A DNA stretch of 62,523 bases from JBMNCR01 sp049366695 (GCA_049366695.1 JBMNCR010000027.1:1-62523); one strand, 5' to 3'. Shown: positions 26,447 through 36,979, numbered from the stretch's first letter. Notes: generated from the letters alone by a model not told the origin. Made by a program: numbers and translations.

Positions 26447-28612
26447 CTATCTTGGAATTTCTACCATTGCAAATGCTTCAATAATATCGCCCTCTTTGAT
26501 ATCATTAAATTTTTCTACTCCTATTCCACATTCGTATCCTTGTACTACTTCTTTGGCATCGTCTTTAAACCTTTTTAGAGATGAAATTTTTCCTTCAAAT
26601 ATTACTATGCCATCTCTTATAACTCTAACTTCATTATTTCTAGAAATTTTTCCGTCAAGAACATAACTACCTGCTATAGTTCCTATATTTGGAACCTTAA
26701 ATGTTTGTCTTGCTTCAGCAGTACCCATAACTTCTTCCTTATATTCTGGGTCTAGTAGTCCTTTCATGGCATCTTCCATATCTTCAATAGCGTCATAGAT
26801 TACTCTATATAGTCTAATATCTACATTTTCATGTTCTGCAGTTTTTACAACGTTTGCTCCTGGGCGAACGTTAAACCCAATTATAATACCGTTAGAAGCA
26901 GCTGCAAGCATTACATCTGATTCAGAAATAGCTCCCACTCCATCGTGTATTACTTTTACTCTCACTTCTTCATTGCTAAGTCTTTCGATGGATTGTTTTA
27001 ATGCTTCTGCCGATCCCTGTACATCTGCTTTTATAATAATATTTATATCTTTTATATTACCATCTTGTATTTGACTATATAAATCATCTAAAGATAATGG
27101 AGCACTTTTTTTAATTTTTTGTTCTTTTATATAATTTTTACGTTTTTCAGCGATTTGTCTTGCAGTTTTATCATCTGTTACTACGTAAAATTCTTCTCCT
27201 GCTTCTGGTACTTCTGATAAACCAATAATTTCTACTGGTGCAGATGGACCAGCAAATTTTACTCTCTTGCCTTTATCATTATTCATTGCTCTTACTTTAC
27301 CATACGAAATGCCTGAGACAATACAATCACCAATTTTTAATGTTCCAGTATTTACTAGAATTGTAGCAACTGAGCCTCTTCCTTTATCTAACTGAGCTTC
27401 AATAACGGTCCCTTTCGCTAATCGATTTGGGTTTGCTTTTAATTCTTGCATTTCTGCTACTAATAAAATCATTTCTAGAATAGTATCTAATCCTTCACCA
27501 GTATGTGCTGAAACAGGTACACAAATCGTTTCTCCTCCCCAATCTTCAGGAATTAAATTATATTCACTTAATTGTTGTAATACTCTATCAGGATTTGCAT
27601 TTTCTTTGTCAATTTTATTTATTGCTACAATAATTGGAACATCTGCAGCTTTAGCATGATTAATAGCTTCAATTGTTTGAGGCATTACACCATCGTCTGC
27701 AGCTACAACTAAAATAGCGATGTCAGTAACACTAGCACCTCTGTATCTCATAGCTGTAAAGGCTTCATGACCAGGTGTATCAATAAAAGTTATGGATTCA
27801 CCATTAATTTTAACTGTATATGCACCAATATGTTGAGTAATACCTCCTGCCTCTTTGGCAGTGACATTAGTTTTTCGTATAGCATCTAATAATGATGTTT
27901 TACCATGATCTACATGACCCATTACAGTTATTACTGGAGGCCTTTCAATTAAGTCAGCCTCTTCATCATCAATTTGCAAATCATCTAATATATTGCTAAC
28001 TTCTACTTCAACGTCTTCTAATTCAACATTTATATTTAATTCTGAAGCAACAACTTCAGCAGTTTCATAATCTATTTCTTGATTTATAGAAGCCATAATA
28101 CCTAGTTTCATTAAAATCTTTATTATTTCTGTTACTGCTATATTTAATTTAGATGCTAAATCACCAACTGTAAGTGATGATGACAATAATATTGCATTTT
28201 CTTCTTTTTTATCATCATTTTTTTTCTTTTTATAAGTATTTCTTGATTTTTTTTCTTTTTTACTATTATCTATTATTGGTCTATTAAATTTTTTCTGGGT
28301 TTTCTTATTACCCTTAGCTGTTTTTACAGTATTTTTATCTTGTTTAATATCTTTTTTTGTATTTTTTGATGTAACTGCACTATTTGTGGTTACTTTCTTA
28401 TTACTTTCTGCTTTATTATTTGCATCTTGCTTTTTATCATTATTACTATTTTTATTGTTTTCTATCTGATTTTTAAAATACTTAACTTGTTGATCAGTAA
28501 GTGCACTCATATGATTCTTTACTGGGATGTCAGATTCTTTTAGTAATTCAACAAGTTTTTTGCTAGGTATTGCTAATTCTTTGGCTAGATCGTAAACTCT
28601 AACTTTACTCAT
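26447..28612 (-). CDS. infB: translation initiation factor IF-2
   Basis: A 721-residue GTPase that brings fMet-tRNA to the 30S subunit. An N-terminal IF2_N helix domain (about 1-50), a Lys/Asn-rich linker (about 51-135), a second IF2_N module (about 143-195), then the G domain (about 225-390) with VMGHVDHGKTSLLDAI, DTPGHEAF and NKIDK, followed by EF-Tu-like domain II, a C1 spacer and the C2 fMet-tRNA-binding domain. The highly charged, repeat-like linker is variable between species. It lies in the canonical nusA-ylxR-ylxQ-infB-rbfA operon. Confidence 0.97.
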   Translation of the reverse strand: MSKVRVYDLAKELAIPSKKLVELLKESDIPVKNHMSALTDQQVKYFKNQIENNKNSNNDKKQDANNKAESNKKVTTNSAVTSKNTKKDIKQDKNTVKTAKGNKKTQKKFNRPIIDNSKKEKKSRNTYKKKKNDDKKEENAILLSSSLTVGDLASKLNIAVTEIIKILMKLGIMASINQEIDYETAEVVASELNINVELEDVEVEVSNILDDLQIDDEEADLIERPPVITVMGHVDHGKTSLLDAIRKTNVTAKEAGGITQHIGAYTVKINGESITFIDTPGHEAFTAMRYRGASVTDIAILVVAADDGVMPQTIEAINHAKAADVPIIVAINKIDKENANPDRVLQQLSEYNLIPEDWGGETICVPVSAHTGEGLDTILEMILLVAEMQELKANPNRLAKGTVIEAQLDKGRGSVATILVNTGTLKIGDCIVSGISYGKVRAMNNDKGKRVKFAGPSAPVEIIGLSEVPEAGEEFYVVTDDKTARQIAEKRKNYIKEQKIKKSAPLSLDDLYSQIQDGNIKDINIIIKADVQGSAEALKQSIERLSNEEVRVKVIHDGVGAISESDVMLAAASNGIIIGFNVRPGANVVKTAEHENVDIRLYRVIYDAIEDMEDAMKGLLDPEYKEEVMGTAEARQTFKVPNIGTIAGSYVLDGKISRNNEVRVIRDGIVIFEGKISSLKRFKDDAKEVVQGYECGIGVEKFNDIKEGDIIEAFAMVEIPR

Positions 28613-28625
28613 AAAATTCCCCCTA

Positions 28626-28940
28626 TCAATTATCTATATCTTTATACAAGTTCATAACTTTCTTTTTTTGATTTTCATCAGTTAAACCTATTACAGAACA
28701 AAGAGCTCTTCCTATAGAAAGACCTAACTCTTCTTTATTAAAATAAGTAATTATATCAATCTTATATGTGGATGCTAGTTTAGTAAATTTACTTACTTTT
28801 TCTTTTGAGGCATCTTCGGATAAGATTATTAAACTAATTTTATTTTTTAGTATTCCCTTTTCAACGCTATAATCTCCTGATATTAATTTTCCCGATTTTT
28901 TACATATACCTAAAAACTTTAGAAAATTATTTTTTTGCAT
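28626..28940 (-). CDS. ylxQ: YlxQ, L7Ae-family RNA-binding protein
   Basis: A 104-residue protein of the L7Ae/L30e/Gadd45 fold, which recognises kink-turn RNA. The family core SGDYSVEKGILKNKISLIILSEDAS (split here by function: RNA contact, then strand) and the following lysine-rich helix are visible. Its start overlaps the end of ylxR by 14 bases and its end is 14 bases from infB. No specific target is known from the window. Confidence 0.88.
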   Translation of the reverse strand: MQKNNFLKFLGICKKSGKLISGDYSVEKGILKNKISLIILSEDASKEKVSKFTKLASTYKIDIITYFNKEELGLSIGRALCSVIGLTDENQKKKVMNLYKDIDN

Positions 28941-29199
28941 TTAAAACATCTTCTCTAATTTTTTCTTTTATATCGTTACTAACTTCAGATTTAAATGTTT
29001 TGTTTAATAGTTTACTCTTAATTATAGCTTCAATACACGTATCTTTATTACAAATATATGCGCCTCTTCCATTAGCTTTACCTGTAATATCAAAAAATAA
29101 TTCATCTTCTTTATTTTTAACAATTCTAAACAATTCTCTTTTATCTAATTTTTCACCACATACTATACAACTTCTTTGAGGTATTTTTTTCAATGTCAT
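28927..29199 (-). CDS. ylxR: YlxR family protein (RNase P modulator RnpM type)
   Basis: A 90-residue protein starting MTLKKIPQRSCIVCGEKLDKREL; the family signature is PxRxCxxC followed by K-R-E-L-R. The DITGKANGRGAYIC segment near residues 37-50 completes it, with basic residues throughout suited to RNA binding. Bacillus YlxR (RnpM) binds the RNase P RNA and tunes its activity. It sits between nusA and ylxQ, overlapping the latter. Confidence 0.92.
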   Translation of the reverse strand: MTLKKIPQRSCIVCGEKLDKRELFRIVKNKEDELFFDITGKANGRGAYICNKDTCIEAIIKSKLLNKTFKSEVSNDIKEKIREDVLNAKK

Positions 29200-29213
29200 C
29201 CTCCCCCGACAGA

Positions 29214-30308
29214 CTAAATCTCTATATTAATATCATCTAGTATATCTTTTCCAATATCATCTATTGTAGTTTCTTTTTCTATTTGAGATTTACTTTTAAT
29301 ATCAATTTTCCAACCTGTAAGTTTTGCTGCTAGTCTAGCATTTTGACCTTCTTTGCCTATTGCTAAGGATAATTGATAATCGTCAACTATGATAGAAGCG
29401 GATTTTTCATCTTCATTTACATCAACGTTTAATACTTTTGCTGGACTTAGCGAACTTGCGATATATTCTTTTGGATCATCACTCCATTTGATAATATCAA
29501 TTTTTTCTCCATTTAATTCATCTACAATATTTTGTACTCTAATTCCTTTTGGACCTACACAAGAACCTACTGGATCTATATTAGGTTGAACTGCATTAAC
29601 CGCAATTTTTGTTCTAGAACCAGCTTCACGTGAAATTGATTTTATTGTTACTATTCCATCATATATTTCTGGAACTTCATTTTCAAACAACCGTTTTACT
29701 AAGCCAGGATGTGTTCTGGAAATATATACTTGTGGTCCTTTAGTTGTTTTCTTTACTTCAGTTATATATACTTTTATTCTTCGGTTTTGATCGTATTTTT
29801 CTCCAGAAATTTGTTCATTTGAAGCTAATATTCCTTCTGTTTTTCCAAGATCAACAAATATAATATTTTTTTCTTTTCGTTGAATGATACCATTAATCAC
29901 TTCGTCTTGTCTTTCAATAAATTCATTATAAACAATATTTCTTTCTGCTTCTTTAATTCTTTGCACCACTAATTGTTTGGCATTTTGAGCAGCAATTCTT
30001 CCAAAGTTTTTTGGTTTTACTTCTACTTCAACTATGTCATCAATCTCATAATCTTCTCTTAATCCTGTAGCTTCTTGATGACTAATTTCTAGCAATTCGT
30101 CTGTTACTGTTTCTACTACTTTTTTTAAGGAAAATACCTTAATTTCACCGCTATCTCTATTAATGATGATTTTTACATTTTGAGATGTTCCATAATTCTT
30201 TTTATAAGCTGAAGTAATGGCTGCTTCAATTGCGCTTATTAATTCTTCTTTATCTATACCTTTTTCTTTTTCAACACTTTCTAAAGCCTGAATAAAATCT
30301 TTATTCAT
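29214..30308 (-). CDS. nusA: transcription termination/antitermination factor NusA
   Basis: A 364-residue protein with an N-terminal RNA polymerase-binding domain (about 1-125, MNKDFIQALESVEKEKGIDKEE start), an S1 domain (about 135-200), and two KH domains (about 205-345; VDPVGSCVGPKGIRVQNIVDELNGEKIDII and LAIGKEGQNARLAAKLTGWKIDI are the KH motifs). It lacks the C-terminal acidic repeats of E. coli, as usual in Firmicutes. It slows polymerase and stimulates pausing and intrinsic termination. It follows rimP by 15 bases. Confidence 0.96.
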   Translation of the reverse strand: MNKDFIQALESVEKEKGIDKEELISAIEAAITSAYKKNYGTSQNVKIIINRDSGEIKVFSLKKVVETVTDELLEISHQEATGLREDYEIDDIVEVEVKPKNFGRIAAQNAKQLVVQRIKEAERNIVYNEFIERQDEVINGIIQRKEKNIIFVDLGKTEGILASNEQISGEKYDQNRRIKVYITEVKKTTKGPQVYISRTHPGLVKRLFENEVPEIYDGIVTIKSISREAGSRTKIAVNAVQPNIDPVGSCVGPKGIRVQNIVDELNGEKIDIIKWSDDPKEYIASSLSPAKVLNVDVNEDEKSASIIVDDYQLSLAIGKEGQNARLAAKLTGWKIDIKSKSQIEKETTIDDIGKDILDDINIEI

Positions 30309-30323
30309 AAATTTCCCTCCAAC

Positions 30324-30785
30324 TTAAAATTCAAAATATAATTTTGCAGATGCAACTGACTTCATAGGTATTGCAATTTGAGTATTATTATTAAGAATTA
30401 AAGTAAGTGTATCATTTTCTATGCCTTTATTAATACCTTTATAATATTTTTGCTTCTCTAAAGGTTGATAAAGGGTTACTTCTATTTCTTTATCTAAGTA
30501 TCTCAGAAATTCACTTCTTTTTTTTAATGGTCTATCTAATCCAGGAGAAGAAACTTCTAGAAAATAACTATCTGTAATAGGATCTTTTTCATCCATAATA
30601 ATACTTAATTCTTCACTAATTAACTGGCAATCATCTAGATTTATGCCTTGTTCTTTATCAATATAAATCCTTAGATACCAATTTTGACCTTCTTTTTTAT
30701 ATTCAACGTCAATTAATTCCAACATATATTTATCTGTAATGGGTTTTGTTAAGGTGTAAACCAGTTTTTCAATTTTACTTGACAT
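30324..30785 (-). CDS. rimP: ribosome maturation factor RimP
   Basis: A 153-residue 30S assembly factor. The YMLELIDVEYKKEGQNWYLRIYID start, the DDCQLISEELS helix, and YFLEVSSPGLDRPLKK near 75-90 are the family hallmarks. Normal length. It is the first gene of the nusA-infB operon; the promoter must lie in the 116-base gap that also contains a terminator-like hairpin. Confidence 0.95.
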   Translation of the reverse strand: MSSKIEKLVYTLTKPITDKYMLELIDVEYKKEGQNWYLRIYIDKEQGINLDDCQLISEELSIIMDEKDPITDSYFLEVSSPGLDRPLKKRSEFLRYLDKEIEVTLYQPLEKQKYYKGINKGIENDTLTLILNNNTQIAIPMKSVASAKLYFEF

Positions 30786-30808
30786 TCAAAGCCTCCTTGT
30801 TAAATATT

Positions 30809-30832
30809 AAAGAGTGGGGTCTCCCACTCTTT
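30809..30832. terminator. hairpin between polC and rimP
   Basis: AAAGAGTGGG and CCCACTCTTT (30809-30818 and 30823-30832) form a perfect 10-bp stem with a four-base loop. The minus-strand U-run is short and interrupted, so termination of polC is likely but attenuation in the rimP leader is also possible. Confidence 0.7.
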
Positions 30833-30901
30833 GGACTTTTTTGATAAATTCTGCTTGTTATATTTTATCATATCATTTATTATTGTCAATTTCAAGATTT
30901 T

Positions 30902-33900
30902 TTAAAACAAGGATATTTGATTAGATTGAGGTAGGAAGTTGATCACTCCGTGCTTATTTAATACATCTATATTTGTTTTACTAAGTTTTGCACGTTTTTG
31001 CAAGTCCTCTACGGATATGTATTCACCTTGTTCTTTAGATATATATAGATTATATGCTGCTTTATCACCAATACCTTCTAAGGAATTAAACGGCGGCAAT
31101 AGACATCCATCTTTTATAATAAATCTATTAAAGTGAGATTCCATTAAATTTACTGGTAAAAATTCGTAACCTCTACATAATGTTTCAAGGACTAATTCAA
31201 GTATTGTTTGCAATGATTTTTCTTTAGTAGTGGCAGAATTTCCTTTTTCTTTTAATTCAATAATTTTCTTTTTAATAAAAGGTTTTCCCTGTATAGCTAT
31301 ATGTGCATCAAATTCATCAGCTCTAATAGAAAAATATGTGGCATAATAAGCTAGCGGGTAATGGACTTTAAAATAAGCGATTCTAAAAGCCATTGTTACG
31401 TATGCTACAGCATGAGCTTTAGGGAACATATATTTGATTTTATTACATGATTCAATATACCAAGAGGGAATATTATTTTCTTTCATTAAAGAAATATCAT
31501 CATTATTTAACCCTTTACCTTTTCTTACTTTTTCCATAATACTAAATGCATTTATAGAAGGCAATCCTTTATTGATTAGGTATGACATTATATCGTCTCT
31601 TGTACAAATTACATCCTTAATTGTTGCTATATTATCTTTTATTAAACTCTGAGCATTATTTAACCACACGTCTGTTCCATGGGATAAGCCAGATATTTTA
31701 ATTAAATCTGCAAAGGCTGTAGGTTTTATTGCTAGTAACATTTCTTTTACAAAATTTGTACCGAATTCAGGTATGCCATAATTACCCAGTTGGCAACCTG
31801 TTTCTTTATCAACCAAATCCAAAGCGTTATTTGTAGTAAATATACTCATGGTTTTTTTATCATCAAGGGGAATAGTTTTGGCATCAATTTGTGTTAAATC
31901 TTCAAGCATTTTTATGACTGTCGGGTCGTCATGACCTAAAATATCTAATTTCAATAATCTACCGCTTATAGAATGGTAATCAAAATGAGTAGTTATTATT
32001 TTTGTTTGCATATCATCAGCTGGTTTTTGGATAGGACAAAAATCAAAAATTTCTTTATTTTCAGGTACTACCATTATTCCACCTGGATGTTGACCTGTAG
32101 TTTTTTTGATTCCTGAACATCCTTTTACTAATCTATCTATTTCTGCATTTGTTTTCGGTTTATTTTTTTCTTCTAAGTAATTTATTGCAAATCCATATGC
32201 TGTTCTTTCAGCGATGGTCGATATTGTTCCAGCTCTATATACTTTTCCTTCACCAAATAATTCCTCTGTGTATTTATGAGCCGTTGATTGATATTCTCCA
32301 GAAAAATTCAAATCTATATCAGGCTCTTTGTCTCCATCAAATCCTAAGAAAACCTCAAAGGGAATATCAAATCCATCTTTATCATATTTTTCACCACAAT
32401 TTGAGCATTTTTTTTCAGGTAAATCAGGTCCAACTCCGATTTCATTATTATCAAAAAATTCACTATTTTTACATTTTGGGCAAATGTAATGAGGTTGAAG
32501 AGGATTTACTTCAGTGATATTACAAAATGTTGCTACTAGTGATGACCCTACAGAACCTCTAGACCCTACTAAATATCCATCATTTAATGATTTATTAACT
32601 AATTTATGTGCTACTAGATACAATACAGAATACCCATTTTTGATTATAGAATCTAATTCTTTATTAATTCTCTTTTCTACAATTTCAGGTAATGGATTAC
32701 CGTATCTATTATACGCATTTTCATATACCATATCTTTTATTTCTTCGTCTGAACCCGGGATAATAGGTGGAAATGTTCCATTAGGTATTGGATCAATACT
32801 TTCTATACTATCAGCAATTTTATTGGTATTATGAATTACTACATCTTCTGCTTTTTCCTTTTCTAAGTAATAGAATTCAGCTAACATTTCTTCCGTAGTC
32901 CTATAATATAATGGTGGTTGTTTTTCAGCATCAGAAAATCCTTGACCATGCATTAATATTCTTCTAAAATATTCATCTTCTTTATCTAAAAAATGAACAT
33001 CTCCTGTTGCTACTACAATTTTATTATGAGACTCTCCTAATTCAAGAATCTTTTTATTTATCTTTATTAAATCTTCTTTTGAGTCTAAAGTATCATTATC
33101 AATTAAAAATTGATTGTTTCCAAGAGGTTGTATTTCTAAGTAATCATAAAAACTAACAATATTTGAAAGTTCTTCTTCTGACATATCACTCAGGATACCT
33201 TTAAATAATTCACTGTTTTCACATGCTGATCCAATAAGTAAACCTTCTCTATATTTTGAAAGTATACTCTTTGGTATTCGAGGTTTTTTATAAAAATATT
33301 TCAAATGCGATTCAGATACAAGCTTATATAAGTTTTTCAGTCCTGTATAATTCTTTACTAATATTATAACGTGGGTAGTGTCCATTCTTTGTATTGCTAA
33401 TTCAGTATTAAATACTGTATTTAGATCATCAGAATATACTGCACCTTTCTCTTGACTAATCTTTATTAGATTTATAAAGATTTTTGCAGTTGTTAGTGCA
33501 TCATCTAAAGCTCTATGATGATTATCAAGTTTTATTTTATAATATTTTGATAAACTTTTTAAATTATGCCTGCTTATGTTAGGAATTGCATTTCTAGATA
33601 GAGATAATGTATCAATTACAGTAAATTCTTTTTCAATCTTAAGCTTATTGCAAGCATTTTCAATAAAAGAAATATCAAATTTTGCATTGTGAGCTACTAA
33701 AATATGATCTTTGCAAAATTCTATAAATTCTGGTAATACTTTTTCAATTGATTCTTCATTTTTTACCATATCATTAGTAATTCCAGTAAGTTCAGTAATT
33801 TTTATTGGGATATCTTTATTAGGTTTGACAAATGCATTAAAAGTTTCTATTATTTGATGATTCTTTACTTTTACTGCACCAATCTCGATGATTTCATTCT

Positions 33901-35089
33901 TTCTTGAAGATAATCCTGTAGTTTCTAAATCAAAAACAATAAATATTTCGTCAAATTTATTATTTGTTACTCCCCATTTAATGCGTTTATTGTCATTTAC
34001 TAAATAACCTTCTATTCCATATATTATCTTCATATCATTTTTTTTAGCATGTTCCATTGCATCTGGAAAAGCTTGTAAAACCCCGTGGTCAGTAATAGCT
34101 AAAGTCTTATGTCCAAATTCATTTGCTCTTTCAATTATTTGAGATATTTTTGCAACTGAATCCATAGAACTGTATTGAGTATGCAAGTGAAGTTCAACCC
34201 TTTTTAATTCGCTATTGTCACTTCTTGATTCTTTTATTTCACTTTGTATACTATCTGCTATAAGTATATTTTCTTTTGCAAATGTATCATATTGTAGTTT
34301 TCCTTTTACTTTCACCAATTTTGAATTGTTCAATTTGCTTAATATTGTATCTTTTTTATCTTTCGATACAAATATCTTAATGGTTAATGAACTAGTAAAA
34401 TCAGTAATATTAAATGATATAATAACTTTGTTATTTCTTATTTCTCTAAAATCAGTGTTAAATATTGTGCCTTCTATTGAAATCGCTTCATCCACTGTAC
34501 TGTCAATTATTTTTATAACTTCATTATTTATTTTTTTACCAAATATAATATTATTATTAAATTCTTTCTTCTTGCTTATTTCTTTTTTCTTTACTACATT
34601 CTTACGAATTTTTTTTTCATGATGTATTTCTTTTGCCATTACTGACTCATTCTCTTGAAATTCAAAACTAAAAATTGCTTCTCTATTATCCCTCTCTTTA
34701 ATGTAAATCATAAGTTTTTCACAAACACCTGCTTGCATAACTCGCTCGTAATCTTCTTTTAGAATTAATGGAATTATTACTGTGTTTTTAATTATTTTCC
34801 AATTGTTTTGAGGTAAAAAAATATTAGGTACTAATGATTTTATATTTTGAATAATAATACTTTTGTTATTATTTATGTATTCAATAAAATTTTCTTCAAT
34901 ATAAATAAATTCAATATCTTTTATCATGGGAATAATATTAATTATTTCTTTCTTAAATGTTTCTTCATTAAATTTTGTATGGTTATTGATATATAAAACC
35001 CATTTATTTTTGAGAGAAATTACTTCTACTTTTACTATATCTAGGTTATAAGAATTAATTATTTTTTTTAATGAGTTATTTTTAGTCAT
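30902..35089 (-). CDS. polC: DNA polymerase III PolC-type alpha subunit
   Basis: A 1395-residue leading-strand replicase of low-GC Gram-positives. In order: N-terminal domain, OB-fold (about 205-285), PHP domain start LHLHTQYSSMDSV (about 295-308), an inserted DnaQ-type 3'-5' exonuclease with FDLETTGL (about 393) and HNAKFDI and HHRALDDA, remaining PHP, then the polymerase palm with PDIDLNFSGEYQ and a zinc site (CPKC then CSNCG, in the stretch around 860-900), and the finger and helix-hairpin-helix C-terminus ending SNQISLF, a probable beta-clamp-binding tail. Length and domain order match Clostridial PolC. It follows MgtC-like and ispG genes as in many Clostridia. Confidence 0.98.
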   Translation of the reverse strand: MTKNNSLKKIINSYNLDIVKVEVISLKNKWVLYINNHTKFNEETFKKEIINIIPMIKDIEFIYIEENFIEYINNNKSIIIQNIKSLVPNIFLPQNNWKIIKNTVIIPLILKEDYERVMQAGVCEKLMIYIKERDNREAIFSFEFQENESVMAKEIHHEKKIRKNVVKKKEISKKKEFNNNIIFGKKINNEVIKIIDSTVDEAISIEGTIFNTDFREIRNNKVIISFNITDFTSSLTIKIFVSKDKKDTILSKLNNSKLVKVKGKLQYDTFAKENILIADSIQSEIKESRSDNSELKRVELHLHTQYSSMDSVAKISQIIERANEFGHKTLAITDHGVLQAFPDAMEHAKKNDMKIIYGIEGYLVNDNKRIKWGVTNNKFDEIFIVFDLETTGLSSRKNEIIEIGAVKVKNHQIIETFNAFVKPNKDIPIKITELTGITNDMVKNEESIEKVLPEFIEFCKDHILVAHNAKFDISFIENACNKLKIEKEFTVIDTLSLSRNAIPNISRHNLKSLSKYYKIKLDNHHRALDDALTTAKIFINLIKISQEKGAVYSDDLNTVFNTELAIQRMDTTHVIILVKNYTGLKNLYKLVSESHLKYFYKKPRIPKSILSKYREGLLIGSACENSELFKGILSDMSEEELSNIVSFYDYLEIQPLGNNQFLIDNDTLDSKEDLIKINKKILELGESHNKIVVATGDVHFLDKEDEYFRRILMHGQGFSDAEKQPPLYYRTTEEMLAEFYYLEKEKAEDVVIHNTNKIADSIESIDPIPNGTFPPIIPGSDEEIKDMVYENAYNRYGNPLPEIVEKRINKELDSIIKNGYSVLYLVAHKLVNKSLNDGYLVGSRGSVGSSLVATFCNITEVNPLQPHYICPKCKNSEFFDNNEIGVGPDLPEKKCSNCGEKYDKDGFDIPFEVFLGFDGDKEPDIDLNFSGEYQSTAHKYTEELFGEGKVYRAGTISTIAERTAYGFAINYLEEKNKPKTNAEIDRLVKGCSGIKKTTGQHPGGIMVVPENKEIFDFCPIQKPADDMQTKIITTHFDYHSISGRLLKLDILGHDDPTVIKMLEDLTQIDAKTIPLDDKKTMSIFTTNNALDLVDKETGCQLGNYGIPEFGTNFVKEMLLAIKPTAFADLIKISGLSHGTDVWLNNAQSLIKDNIATIKDVICTRDDIMSYLINKGLPSINAFSIMEKVRKGKGLNNDDISLMKENNIPSWYIESCNKIKYMFPKAHAVAYVTMAFRIAYFKVHYPLAYYATYFSIRADEFDAHIAIQGKPFIKKKIIELKEKGNSATTKEKSLQTILELVLETLCRGYEFLPVNLMESHFNRFIIKDGCLLPPFNSLEGIGDKAAYNLYISKEQGEYISVEDLQKRAKLSKTNIDVLNKHGVINFLPQSNQISLF

Positions 35090-35171
35090 CTTATCTCCTT
35101 TTTATTTAGCAGTGTATTATGGATAAGCATCCATACATTATACGATAAATTTATTAGGTAAAGAAAATTAG

Positions 35172-35207
35172 CAAGGTTTATTCCTTAAGAATAAACCTTG
35201 TTTGTTT
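35172..35207. terminator. hairpin terminator between mgtC-like gene and polC
   Basis: CAAGGTTTATTC and GAATAAACCTTG (35172-35183 and 35189-35200) form a perfect 12-bp stem with a five-base loop. A T-run follows on the plus side; the minus side (after the mgtC-like gene) is T-rich but interrupted. Confidence 0.8.
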
Positions 35208-35261
35208 TTTTAATCCTAAGAAATAATTGTAAGATAATTATAATTTTTCTTTTATAAACTT

Positions 35262-35915
35262 TTATACTTTTATTGAGTTAATAAAAGTTATACTCTCGTC
35301 TTCTAATAATTTATTTAATAGCTTACAATATTTAGAACTATTATTAAACTGTAGCGTCAACTCGATATAATTATGTTTATTGTTAAATTTAATCAATGTT
35401 GCATTGATTGTATTAAAATAATTGAATAAAGATTCCAAATCAAATTTTTCGGTATATTGAAATTCGAAATAATATTTTTCGTTATAACTATGCAATTTAT
35501 TTGCTATATGTCCAAATATTTTTAAAGTAGAAAAAACTATAAGAGTAGATATTATACTTAGTTCATAATATCCACTACCAACGGCTAATCCAATACATCC
35601 TACAGCCCAAGTGCTGGCTGCGGTGGTTAATCCTTTTACATTAAAGCCTTCTCTTATAATTGTGCCAGCTCCTAAAAATCCAATGCCGCTTATAACTTGT
35701 GCTCCTAATCGGGCAGGATCTATTGTAGTGTATGGAGAGTATTGTTCAAACATTATAATACTACATAGCATTACAGTTGTTGAACCAATGCATATTAGTA
35801 TATGCGTCCTAAAACCTGCTGGTTTATTAGTAAATTCCCGTTCAAAACCTATTAGTCCACTTAAAATTATTGATAATAATAATCTAATAAATATTTCTAA
35901 AATTGTTACGGACAA
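35262..35915 (-). CDS. MgtC/SapB family membrane protein
   Basis: A 217-residue protein with four or five membrane helices in the N-terminal two thirds (about 5-145) and a soluble ACT-like C-terminus (about 150-217). The motif GLIGFEREFTNKPAGFRTHILICIGS (residues about 20-45) and AQVISGIGFLGAGTII near 73-88 define the MgtC/SapB family. In pathogens MgtC modulates the F-type ATP synthase and survival under low magnesium; family members elsewhere are of unknown function. It follows ispG by 8 bases, so it is probably in the same operon although unrelated in function. Confidence 0.88.
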   Translation of the reverse strand: MSVTILEIFIRLLLSIILSGLIGFEREFTNKPAGFRTHILICIGSTTVMLCSIIMFEQYSPYTTIDPARLGAQVISGIGFLGAGTIIREGFNVKGLTTAASTWAVGCIGLAVGSGYYELSIISTLIVFSTLKIFGHIANKLHSYNEKYYFEFQYTEKFDLESLFNYFNTINATLIKFNNKHNYIELTLQFNNSSKYCKLLNKLLEDESITFINSIKV

Positions 35916-35923
35916 AATATCAC

Positions 35924-36979
35924 CTAAATTTTATTTATTTCTTTTATTACTTCTTCCACTATATGTTCTTCTTTAATGCTTCTAATAATTTCTCCCTTTT
36001 TAAATAATACAGCTTTATTTTTACCTCCGGCTATGCCTATATCTGCATCTTTGGCTTCGCCTGGACCATTTACAGCGCATCCCATTACTGCAACTTTAAT
36101 ATTTTTCTTTATGTTTCTACATTCAGTTTCTACTCTATTTGCTATACTTATTAAATCTATTTCAGTTCTACCGCACGTTGGGCAAGATATAAATTGTATT
36201 TTTTCTTTTTTAAATAAATCTAAAGATTTTAGTAATTCTTCCCCAACTTTTATTTCATCAATGGGATCAGATGTTAAAGAAACTCTTATAGTATCACCAA
36301 TTCCATTATATAAAAGAATTCCCATACCAACAGAAGATTTTACAGTGCCAGTACTATATGTACCTGATTCAGTAATTCCTATATGTAATGGATAATTATA
36401 TTTTTGAGAAAATTGTTTATATGCCTCAATAGACAACAAAACATTAGAGGATTTAATTGATACGACTATATTTTCAAAATTTAGATCATCTAATATTTCT
36501 ATATGTCTTTTTGCACTTTCAACTAAAGCTTCAGGAGTTATGCCTTTATACTTTTTATAAATACTTTTTTCTAAAGAACCAGAATTAACACCTATTCTAA
36601 TAGGAATATTTCGTTCTTTCGCTTTCATTACTATTTCTTTAACTCGATTTACTTCGCCAATATTACCCGGATTAATTCTTAGCTTATTAATTCCACTTTC
36701 AATTGATTGTAAAGCTAATCTATAGTCAAAGTGAATATCAGCTACAATAGGTATTTTTATACTTTTTTTTATTTCCTTTATTGCTCTAGCAGCTTCCATA
36801 TTAATAACTGCTACACGGATAATATCACAGCCTGCGTCTTCTAGTTTTTTTATCTGTTCTATAGTATCAGTAATATTTCTGGTATCAGTTTTTGTCATGC
36901 TCTGAATTGCTATAGGATTATTATTTCCTATGGAAATATCACCTATTTTTATTTCTTTTGTATTTATTCTTTTATTCAA
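35924..36979 (-). CDS. ispG: 4-hydroxy-3-methylbut-2-en-1-yl diphosphate synthase
   Basis: A 351-residue [4Fe-4S] enzyme (GcpE) of the MEP isoprenoid pathway that converts methylerythritol cyclodiphosphate to HMBPP. TIM-barrel motifs NPIAIQSMTKTDTRN near 20-34 and LRINPGNIG near 100-108; the cluster-binding cysteines are in SCPTCGRTEIDL (about 264-275) and MGCAVNGPGEA (about 298-308). It shows that the host uses the MEP route. It sits in the usual cdsA-rseP-ispG order, although dxr, the pathway's second enzyme, is not in its customary slot. Confidence 0.96.
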   Translation of the reverse strand: MNKRINTKEIKIGDISIGNNNPIAIQSMTKTDTRNITDTIEQIKKLEDAGCDIIRVAVINMEAARAIKEIKKSIKIPIVADIHFDYRLALQSIESGINKLRINPGNIGEVNRVKEIVMKAKERNIPIRIGVNSGSLEKSIYKKYKGITPEALVESAKRHIEILDDLNFENIVVSIKSSNVLLSIEAYKQFSQKYNYPLHIGITESGTYSTGTVKSSVGMGILLYNGIGDTIRVSLTSDPIDEIKVGEELLKSLDLFKKEKIQFISCPTCGRTEIDLISIANRVETECRNIKKNIKVAVMGCAVNGPGEAKDADIGIAGGKNKAVLFKKGEIIRSIKEEHIVEEVIKEINKI